Shown here: in pieces, positions 55,801 through 64,000 of the stretch
How the letters are laid out: the number at the start of each line of letters is the position of its first letter
Numbering within the stretch: position 1 is the first letter of the stretch
From: Chaunax sp. Z400
Lineage: Eukaryota; Chordata; Actinopteri; Lophiiformes; Chaunacidae
Reading direction: 5' to 3'
Length of the DNA: 64,000 bases
Assembly: GCA_037577475.1 (NCBI GenBank)
Contig: CM075187.1
Location: forward strand, 1,041,546 to 1,105,545
The notes under the pieces: model-generated
Databases searched by the model: none
Told to the model about the DNA's origin: nothing
The model's input: only the letters and a program-made list of their open reading frames with translations
Translations under genes and position numbers: made by a program

Positions 55801-58800
55801 GTTGAAAAATGTACAACTTTGGATGAAATGCTGCACTCCTCACTGTCACTTTCTACCCAGCCGTCAATCACAGCGGAGGAGGGGCGGGACCCACATAGAC
55901 CTGCAGGTCTGTCCTCTCTCCCTACGTCCTTCAGCCCTCCCTTCATCCAGAGCCAGGACCAGAGCCAGGACCAGAGCCAGTCCTCTACCTTGTGCTGCCA
56001 TTTTTACTAAACTAAATTTTTACTAAACTATCTGCAAAATTATATTATCCCATATCATAGCAACCAAAGAGCCTCAGCTGAAAAATGCTGCACCTCCAAA
56101 GCGCTGTCAAGAGCCCCCAGCTGGGAAAAAAACACTTTGGTGGACAGCAGTACCAGTCCCATCTGTCACCGGATCATCACCAAAATGTAATCAGCTCTAG
56201 GATATGATAGGGTCCATCTTTGGTGAAAATTTCATGCAAATCTGTCCATTAGTTTTTGTGTAACCCTGTTAATAAACAAACAAACAAGGTGGAGGAAATA
56301 TGTTTCATCAGATCCAGATGATCTGGATCGAATATGGGGTCCAGACCAGATCTGTCCTCCAATGTCTGGAGCGGTGAATCAGGGTGTCTGGTTTTAGTCA
56401 GTAGGTCCAGTCAAACTGTTCACCGTCTGAACCGAGGCTCTGGCTAACACGTAGCTCTATCATGTAGCTCTAACATGTAGCTCTAACATGTAGCTCTATC
56501 ATGTAGCTCTATCATGTAGCTCTAACATGTAGCTCTAACATGTAGCTCTATCATGTAGCTCTAACATGTAGCTCTAACACGTAGCTCTATCATGTAGCTC
56601 TATCATGTAGCTCTATCATGTAGCTCTAACATGTAGCTCTAACATGTAGCTCTAACATGTAGCTCTATCATGTAGCTCTAACATGTAGCTCTAACATGTA
56701 GCTCTATCATGTAGCTCTATCATGTAGCTCTAACATGTAGCTCTAACATGTAGCTCTATCATGTAGCTCTAACATGTAGCTCTAACACGTAGCTCTATCA
56801 TGTAGCTCTATCATGTAGCTCTATCATGTAGCTCTAACATGTAGCTCTAACATGTAGCTCTAACATGTAGCTCTATCATGTAGCTCTAACATGTAGCTCT
56901 ATCATGTAGCTCTAACACGTAGCTTTAATATGTAGCTCTAACACTTAGCTCTAACACGTAGCTCTATCATGTAGCACTAACACATAGCTCTAACATGTAG
57001 CTCTATCATGTAGCTTTATCATGTAGCTCTAACATGTAGCTCTATCATGTAGCTCTGTCATGTAGCTCTAACATGTAGCTCTATCATGTAGCTTTATCAT
57101 GTAGCTCTAACATGTAGCTCTGTCATGTAGCTCTAACATGTAGCTCTATCATGTAGCTCAAACACGTAGCTCTAACACGTAGCTCTATCATGTAGCTCTA
57201 ACATGTAGCTCTGTCATGTAGCTCTAACATGTAGCTCTATCATGTAGCTCAAACACGTAGCTCTAACACGTAGCTCTATCATGTAGCTCTAACACGTAGC
57301 TCTATCATGTAGCTCTAACACGTAGCTCTATCATGTAGCTCTAACATGTAGCTCTATCATGTAGCTCTAACACGTAGCTCTAACACGTAGCTCTATCATG
57401 TAGCTCTAACACGTAGCTCTATCATGTAGCTCTATCATGTAGCTCTAACATGTAGCTCTAACATGTAGCTTCATCATGTAGCTCTAACATGTAGCTCTAA
57501 CATGTAGCTCTAACATGTAGCTCTAACATGTAGCTCTAACGTGTAGCTCTAACATGTAGCTCTAACATGTAGCTCTAACATGTAGCTCTAACATGTAGCT
57601 CTAACATGTAGCTTTATCATGTAGCTCTAACATGTAGCTCTAACATGTAGCTTCATCATGTAGCTCTAACATGTAGCTCTAACATGTAGCTCTAACATGT
57701 AGCTCTAACATGTAGCTTTATCGTGTAGCTCTAACATGTAGCTCTAACATGTAGCTCTAACATGTAGCTTTATCGTGTAGCTCTAACATGTAGCTTTATC
57801 GTGTAGCTCTAACATGTAGCTCTAACATGTAGCTTTATCGTGTAGCTCTAACGTGTAGCTTTATCGTGTAGCTCTAACATGTAGCTCTAACATGTAGCTT
57901 TATCGTGTAGCTCTAACATGTAGCTCTAACATGTAGCTTTATCGTGTAGCTCTAACATGTAGCTCTAACATGTGACTCTGTCGTGTTTGATGGAAGAGTC
58001 CAGGTAGCAGATAAACACTGAGGTATATAAAGTATGATATAAGCATATATTACAGGTCACCAGAGGATGTCTGACCTCAGCTGGGATACAAGCTTCTAAA
58101 AAGGTGTGAATGACGTCAGGTGAACACCTGATGTAACTAAAGCTGAATGTAATGTGGTGAAGTAAAAGTATTTCCTCTGAGATGTAGTGCAGTAGAAGTA
58201 CACAGTGCTTGACTTATGGACTACATGCTGAGTGTTAGAGATGAGTTCCTGCTGCTGACCCTCTTCCACTCGTCAGCCTGCTGGAAGCTGCTGTATCCCA
58301 GCACCAGTGTGTCTGAGCCCAGTAGGACAAGTTTGAGCTGGTGCTGGATCCTCCTGTTGCATTTGGACTTGTAGACGAGCTGACAGCCACGCAGGTTCAA
58401 CTCCAGCCGAGGCAGCAGGTCCTGAGCACACTTATAACACTGACACACACAAGGAGGTGTTAGTGCAAACACAGGACCTCATACTGGTACAGTACTGGAG
58501 GAACTGGTCTTCCTCACCAGTAGCACGTCGTTCCTGATGATGAAGAGCTGTTTGGTCCACTGTCCCAGCCACTTCCTCCTCCACAGGTAACCGCAGAGGC
58601 GGGACTCGGGGGCGGGTCTAAGGCACGGCTGGGAGGCGCTCCATTGGATGTAGTGAGCTCTGTCCTTCACTGGCTCTTCCTCATCATCATCTTCCTCCTC
58701 CCCATACGACTCGTAGTGACTGCTGTCTGACTCCGCCTTCTCTGAGGGAACGACAAAGATGTTTTTAATAAAGTTTAACAACTTAACGTGACTGTGTGTG

Positions 58801-59964
58801 TGTGTAGATACCAGTGTTGGATGTGGTCGTGTCAGCTACGTATGGTTCTGCCTCCTCATAGGTATCTTCATCATCATCACCTCCTAGACCTCCTGAAGGG
58901 AGAGGCGGCACTACAGGACCCTGAAAATGACATCACAGTTTTACCTTGAAAAACAGCCTCATGTTCCTCCACATTTTCATTACCCGTTGTTTTGTCAGCT
59001 GATGGTCGGTCAGGTGGAGTTTCCCACCCTGAGTGTGATGTCAGAGGAAGACGGCTGCTGTGTGAGTGTGATGTCAGAGGAAGACGGCTGCTGTGTGAGT
59101 GTGATGTCAGAGGAAGACGGCTGCTGTGTGAGTGTGATGTCAGAGGACTGTGTGTCACTTTTATCCTCATAAAGGCTCAGTTTTACAGCAGTTTATAAAA
59201 CTTTGTTCAGGGTTCTTGAACACCCCAATTCACAGCAGCTTTCAGCCGTTCGTCTGCTGTTTGCTAGCAGACAGAAGTGATGAGGAGGAACCTTCACACA
59301 GTCAATGGAGAAAGATGGTTATTACCGTAACCATGACGATGAAGGTCCCCTAAACTCACCATAGTAATTTTAACTCCAACCACCAAATCAGTCAAGTTGT
59401 TTTTGTGTTCAGACCGTGACCACAGAGTTGTCAGATCAGAAACTCAGTCTGGAGGATGTGGACCAACCAGTTCTGTTGTTTCATTTGTTTAAAGTCTTTG
59501 AAACAAACCACGCCTCATTTATGGAGCTCTGAAACCTGCAATCTGTGGGATTTAAAGAAATTAGCACCAATTTATGCAGCTTTCTTAAAACATCCAAAGT
59601 TTGGGTCTAAGTCAAGGCTCAAAGTTCAAGTTTGGCAGCTGAACCACTGAAGACGAGGGAAACACTGTGCTGACTTTAGGTATCAGACAGAACATTAACG
59701 CCTCCCCATACATGCACTGCTGAAACGAACTGGAGCTAAAGGCTGCCAGTGAATGCAACATCATGTTTGTGAGTAGCTGCATAAGAAAAAACTCCCAGGA
59801 GACGAGGTAATTGTGTGTATTCTTTCCATCCATCACGTACACCAGATGCTAATCGTCCGCCATCAGTGACCACTTCCTCCCTCTGCAGCGCTCGCAGCCA
59901 ATAGGATGACAGATGGAGAGGAGACGGCCTCATATGTAAACATCCTGTCACTCCCTCCAGCACC

Positions 59965-59995
<31 letters not shown>

Positions 59996-61037
59996 CGTCT
60001 CCTCCCAAACCTCAGGAGGACTCACTCTGTCATTACTGACCCACATCACAAACCTCCTCCTCCTTTATCTAAAAAAATCCATTTCTTCTCTCTCCACCAC
60101 TTTTCTTTAACCTCAGCAGGAACCATCATCATGAGAAACAAACATCACAACCAGTTAGTAAATAATAATAAAGATGCACTTTTACTCCAGAACAACACTG
60201 TAATATTACTACTTAGAACATCTGACGACTTCCTCTGTCACTCTTCTGTTCACAGCGTATCCCAGCATGCATTGGGTGAGAAACGTTTGACTCACCCCGC
60301 TTCTCTGCCACATGGATGAGTCCCGCTTTAAGACCAGTTCAGAGGCCTGGACAGCTTCTGGAACTACAAATGAAAAAATCACTTTCATTTTTCATATTCT
60401 GTTCAACACGATTGATTATGTGTGAAGAATATGGATGAAAATAGTTTGAAATGTTTCCTTTCAAATTCAAATTGAGAACCAGAAAACACAACAATCCTCC
60501 AGCATGGAGGACAGTTTCTGTTACCTGGCCCAGGTGTGTCTATCTGCTCGTTGCTAGGAGACAGTGATGGACAGCTCATGATCATGTACTCAGCATCTTC
60601 CACTGGAAACAACAAACATGGGTCTGTGTCAGGAAAGTTCTGGATAGGCTTTCACATCATTTAGCGCTGTGGCTCATTACTTCAGTTTAACCAACTGTAA
60701 TCTATTACCTCTTATGTCAATATTTGAACATTTTCTAATGTTTTAACTTCAAATATTCAGCAGCGAGTGCAAACATTTCTTCAGAAAATTTAGCTTTTTT
60801 CAGTTGTATGAAGTAGTAGTAGAGACAGCAGTAGAGGTAGTAGTACTAGCAGTATTAGTACTACCATATTGGTAATCATACTAGTAGTAGTAGTAGTATT
60901 ACCCAGAGTGTCATTTGTTTGCAGTTTGGACAGAAGCTCTGAGATGGATTTCTTCTGAGCCTGAGCGATGTAACTCAGGTTCTCTGAGTCCAGGACAGAC
61001 AGGAAGGACTGCAGGTCCCAGATCAGCTTGGCCAGCA
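51091..61037 (-). CDS. afap1l2: AFAP1-family adaptor, afap1l2 (XB130)-like, first exon not found
   Basis: Actin-filament-associated adaptor linking tyrosine kinases to PI3K. Exons in order: 61037-60903, 60602-60525, 60363-60296, 58920-58812, 58741-58518, 58439-58260, 55547-55464, 55342-55273, 54487-54255, 54176-54067, 53200-53083, 52821-52734, 52525-52359, 52233-52123, 51117-51091; 1802 nt, about 600 residues, frame kept throughout. The N-terminal helix FLSVLDSENLSYIAQAQKKS is followed by EYMIM, a YxxM p85-binding motif as in XB130, then TYEEAEPYVAD and HYESYGEEE. PH1 runs from SRLCGYLWRRKWLGQWTKQL to QQADEWKRVIEEV. PH2 runs from GYLSVLMNCQWQS to EEKERWLKLLQDG. FPTSNTYMDD matches the family's region after PH2, and the end HGKVFQRRKEWETKATA matches the AFAP C-terminus. 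The long coiled coil of mammalian relatives is mostly missing. The first exon (about five residues plus one base) is presumably right of 61632 or off the window. Confidence 0.85.
51478..51890 (-). repeat. 23-bp minisatellite in the last intron
   Basis: About 17 units of AACAGGCTCTAGATCAGGGT plus three variable bases (CCG or CTG; CTA followed by G in a second unit type). Every unit holds CTAGATCAG. It lies between the last two coding exons of the afap1l2-like gene. Confidence 0.95.
52838..52883. repeat. (TCA)n trinucleotide microsatellite
   Basis: About 15 perfect TCA units on plus, (GAT)n in the transcript. They end about 17 nt before the acceptor GATATTTCAG at 52822 of an afap1l2-like exon. 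Confidence 0.95.
53262..53526. repeat. GAA-rich minisatellite (AAGAAGATAACATCACT)
   Basis: Irregular units of AAGAAGATAACATCACT with variable numbers of extra GAA, about eleven copies. They lie upstream of the exon starting at 53200 on minus, where they read as T/C-rich. The minus-strand open frame of Met-Leu-Ser repeats is not coding. Confidence 0.92.
56165..56295 (+). repeat. Diverged dispersed repeat fragment (family A/B type)
   Basis: Carries TTAGTTTTTGTGTAACCCTG, TTAATAAACAAACAAACAAG and GGTGGAGG in the order seen at the 3' end of the family-B copies. It lies in the afap1l2-like intron next to the 13-bp array. Confidence 0.5.
56452..57972 (-). repeat. 1.5-kb 13-bp minisatellite with higher-order structure
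   Basis: About 117 tandem copies of TAGCTCTAACATG and variants (TAGCTCTATCATG, TAGCTCTAACACG, TAGCTTTATCGTG). With A, T and C for the first three types, units 1-16 read TAATTAATACTTTAAA and units 17-32 repeat this exactly, so 56452-56659 and 56660-56867 form a 208-bp higher-order duplication. Variants change along the array: TATCATG types prevail at the left, TAACATG in the middle and TTATCGTG toward the right. It fills the afap1l2-like intron between PH1 and the next exon. Confidence 0.97.
59031..59146 (+). repeat. 33-bp minisatellite
   Basis: Three and a half near-identical units starting GAGTGTGATGTCAGAGGAAG. Because 33 is a multiple of three, a frame stays open on both strands, but it lies within an intron (60296 to 58920) and shows no splice support. 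Confidence 0.93.
59962..59996. repeat. Poly-C / (CA)n junction
   Basis: About 18 C residues followed directly by seven CA units, in the afap1l2-like intron between 60296 and 58920. Confidence 0.9.
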
Positions 61038-61597
61038 CTACAGACAGACAGACAGACAGTCAGACAGTCAGACAGACAGACAGACAGACAGAGAGACAGT
61101 CAGACAGACAGTCAGACAGTCAGACAGACAGACAGTCAGACAGGCAGACAGTCAGACAGTCAGACAAATAGACACACAGACAGACAGTCAGACAGTCAGA
61201 CAGACAGTAAGACAGTCAGACAGACAGACAGGCAGACAGACAGACAGTCAGACAGACAGACTGACAGACAGAGAGACAGTCAGACAGACCGTAAGACAGT
61301 CAGACAGTCAGACAGACAGACAGTCAGACAGTCAGACAGACAGACAGACAGTCAGACAGTCAGACAGACAGTCAGACAGACAGACAGTCAGACAGACAGA
61401 CAGACAGACAGACAGACAGTCAGACAGAGAAACAGTCAGACAGACAGTCAGACAGAGAGACAGTCAGACAGGCAGACAGGCAGACAGGCAGACAGTCAGA
61501 CAGACAGTAAGATAGTCAGGCAGACAGACAGTCAGACAGTCAGACAGACAGACAGACAGTCAGACAGTCAGACACACAGACAGACAGTCAGACAGTC

Positions 61598-61630
<33 letters not shown>

Positions 61631-61632
61631 GT
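61038..61632. repeat. (CAGA)n/(CAGT) array forming the 3' end of an intron
   Basis: About 590 bp of CAGA tetramers with interspersed GTCAGA, reading (TCTG)n in the afap1l2-like transcript. The last units run straight into the acceptor GTCTGTAG at 61038, so the array itself supplies the pyrimidine-rich tract. The 239-residue plus-strand open frame of Asp-Arg-Gln-Thr repeats is an artefact. Confidence 0.96.
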
Positions 61633-61687
61633 GACTCCTCATGTGTCTATTAAGTAACACCACCTGATTGGTTGACCCTGTTGACCC

Positions 61688-61945
61688 CTGACATCTGATC
61701 CAGATCTACATCTGATCCAGAATCTACATCTGATCCAGATCTACATCTGATCCAGATCTACATCTGATCCAGAATCTACATCTGATTCAGAATCTACCTC
61801 AAAATATGATCAATATGATCTTCACCAAGATCCACCCCGACACAAGTTCATCAAAATCTGTTGACAACCTTGGGATATCATGTGGACAAACAAACAAACA
61901 AACAAACAAACAAACAAACAAACAAACAAACAAACAAACAAACAA
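61688..61945 (+). repeat. 18-bp minisatellite plus (AAAC)n tail
   Basis: Five to six units of CTACATCTGATCCAGAAT (one-base variants), then a diverged dispersed-repeat segment (CATCAAAATCTGTTGACAAC) and about 13 copies of AAAC (61893-61944). The segment resembles the fragment near 28860-28920. Confidence 0.85.
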
Positions 61946-64000
61946 CTCTGACGATGTAAATATTGTTTGTTTTTGAAGCAGAACTGATCAGATGTTTTAT
62001 TAACCCTTTCTGTGAGTCTGATGAGTCATAAAGAGACAACAGCGTCTCAGTCTGTCGTCAGCAGGTTGATGAAACATGAAATCTGACCTGAGGTCAGTCT
62101 GTGTTGGTTCCATGAATGAAGCCGTTGTCTGTCGCTCAGTGACCAAAGGCTGACTTTGTGTCTGAGCTGACATTGAAGGCAGCGTCATGAGCTGCTACTC
62201 AGAATAATATGATCCTGCTTTTTAGGCCTTTAGTTTCTAGAAGAGATGCTTTAAATACAAACATGTTGTTGTTGAAAACACAAACCTTTAATAACTCAGG
62301 TTAGTAGTTACATAGTATTAGTCTGTCGGTTTTCATATATTTCATTTATGACTCAGCTGAGGTGTGAAACCTGCAGATAACATTCAGGAAGTAACATTTA
62401 TGATGTTTGTTCTAAAGTGAACTTAAAAGTGAAGCTTCTGTCTGTTTAAACAGAACCCTTCATGTCTTTTACTCGGTTAATGAGTGAATGAAGTTTCCAT
62501 CACAAATATTCACGTTCTAACCTTCACAAGTTAACTGATGTGACAAGATACACACTGATAAGGATGAGGATGTTTAACAGAGTAAATATGTGTTGTTACA
62601 TCATCTTAAAACTCAAGGTCTCTGCTCAAATGTAGAAAACAGGCTTTCTGTGGTGGAAAATAACGACATCCAGGGAACATTTACCACAAACACATCATTG
62701 ATTTGACTGAGGTGAAACTTTCAGGCGTCTCATCACAGAATCTGAAATCGTACCATCGATGCTCATTGAGGAAAACTTACATCTCACATGGTTCAGTCTG
62801 GTTCAGGTTTTAACAAAGGTTTGTATCAGTCATCACAGTGCTGAATGGTTGTAGGGTTGAGGCCCATTTATGCTCCCTCTGCGTCCATAAACGGTCTATC
62901 TGTCGACCCGTACAAACTTCTGTACGTCCTCTACGTCCACATCGATACAACCACAGGAGAGCAGTGAAGAGTTAAAGGTTTCCACGACGACAAACATGGC
63001 GACGGTCAGAGGAGGTTGTGATGATGTAGCTATTAGGTAACGATGGACTTGGCGCTGGTCTGTGGCCCTAAAACACATCCAGAATCATTTCTAGGACCTA
63101 GAATGACCTGATGTTATACTGCTGACACTGTAGGTCAGGAAGAACCATCTGAAGGACCTATCCATCTTCTAACTGTCCAACTACCTAACTATCCAAAGTC
63201 TGGGTCGCAACCCACAGTTATTTGGGTCACCAAATAAAATAGTTTTGATTCTAGTTGACTATTTTTCTTGATTTGTATCTGCATTACATCTTTCAGCCAC
63301 ATGAGGGAGCGTGTTTCTAGCTCCACCAATCATGGAGTTCAGCCAATCATTGGAGCCAGGCAGGCGGTGCCTTGTGCAGAACTCTTTGGGTTTGAACCCA
63401 GGTGTCCACCATAGTTTCCACCAAAGTAATGAACAGATTTTGCAGGTGGTCACAAACATGGATACCTGGCTAATAAAAAAGAAAGGCATAGCTAGAGACC
63501 AGGGACAAGACCCAGCTAAGGACCAGACTGCTGCAGGTAATGTTAGCTTAGCTACCGCCCAGAGACTAAATGCTACACCTGATCTCCTCTTGTACACCTG
63601 ACTGGAACAAAGAACAAGCAATATTCTGTTTAATATAATGATAAGAGGGAAATATGAGTCTGTTAATTACAACAAAATGCACTTAATTTGTCTCATATGA
63701 AGTAGTTAAAATGTGTGTTTAACTGATGTGTGCCTGTTTAATTCAAAATGCACTTAAGTTCTCAAATAAAAATATGAACATATGAACAAGTTTAGAGACC
63801 CTAGAACTTCCTTGATGACCAGTAGAACTTCCTACAGAACCTCTTAAAGGAGCTTGAAAGCATTTTCACTCATTTTAAGAGTTCTACAAACAAGAAAATG
63901 ACTTTTGGAACCTGATCGATGACGAATGGAACCCTCAATGGAACATTAGAACCACTTCAATATCTTTAGAACCTGCATTTGTGCATTTCATATATATCAT
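61946..64000. other. Right-hand end: intron or upstream region, no exon found
   Basis: I looked on minus for a short first coding exon of the afap1l2-like gene (about five codons ending one base past a codon, with a GT donor) and found no convincing candidate. Sequence from about 63790 has many AGAACC and AGAACTTCC words. No other gene was recognised. Confidence 0.4.
63185..63620 (+). mobile_element. Possible hAT-like element fragment
   Basis: AAGTCTGGGTCGCAACCCA followed by TTTGGGTCACC resembles the ends of common vertebrate hAT elements. Downstream an open frame includes MDTWLIKKKG, similar to the MDKWL start of hAT-derived proteins. No zinc finger or catalytic core follows before the frame ends at 63601. 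Confidence 0.35.

Noticed and set aside
56452..57972. Short regular repeats resembling an array of regulatory sites
   Set aside because: Contiguous 13-bp units with slippage-type variants and higher-order duplication fit a minisatellite. Nothing indicates selected binding sites.
58877..59172. Frames of Ser-His-Ser-Ser-Arg or Ser-Val-Met-Ser-Glu repeats
   Set aside because: Created by the 33-bp minisatellite in an intron. The length stays open only because 33 is divisible by three.
60915..61634. 239-residue frame of Asp-Arg-Gln-Thr repeats
   Set aside because: A product of (CAGA)n on the strand opposite to the afap1l2-like gene. It starts inside that gene's exon in antisense.

Overview
The window looks like nuclear DNA from a ray-finned (teleost) fish. 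Vertebrate genes are split into short exons with GT/AG splice sites. Dinucleotide, tetranucleotide and minisatellite arrays are very long. Relics of teleost-type transposons are scattered through it: a tRNA-derived SINE, an L2/Rex1-type LINE, hAT, a Tc1-like element and other DNA transposons. I could run no alignment, so gene names rest on recognising the translated exons. Exon ends were placed by splice consensus and by keeping the reading frame from exon to exon.

Layout: (1) 730-12443, minus strand: mfsd14b (HIATL1), an orphan major-facilitator transporter. Its first eight coding exons are here and the 3' half lies off the left edge. (2) 14405-21539, plus strand: spin1 (spindlin-1), a triple-Tudor histone reader, complete in six coding exons, arranged head-to-head with mfsd14b. 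(3) 28555-34148, plus strand: mak16, a 60S ribosome-assembly factor, complete in ten exons. (4) 35290-36666, minus strand: a truncated vesicular monoamine transporter (SLC18A1/2-like) whose upstream end merges into a dispersed repeat; probably a pseudogene. (5) 42733-48856, minus strand: rab14, complete in seven coding exons (215 aa). (6) 51091-61037, minus strand: an AFAP1-family adaptor, best matched to afap1l2 (XB130). Fifteen exons are visible; the first coding exon was not found.

The genes do not form one pathway. They cover transport, chromatin reading, ribosome biogenesis, endosome/Golgi traffic and actin/PI3K signalling. The most unusual features are repeat structures. A 1.6-kb TG-rich array and a 1.3-kb TG/GAGA array produce large false ORFs. 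A 1.5-kb 13-bp minisatellite carries an exact 208-bp higher-order duplication. Two microsatellites form the 3' end of introns directly against splice acceptors: (TG)n before rab14 exon 3 and (TGTC)n before an afap1l2-like exon. A SINE-like element is nested inside another repeat with an 8-bp target-site duplication, and an unnamed dispersed repeat family recurs across the window.

I found no CRISPR array, operon, defence locus or other clearly new biological system. The best candidates for follow-up are the truncated monoamine transporter, the coiled-coil-poor AFAP1L2-like protein and the repeat-flanked splice sites.
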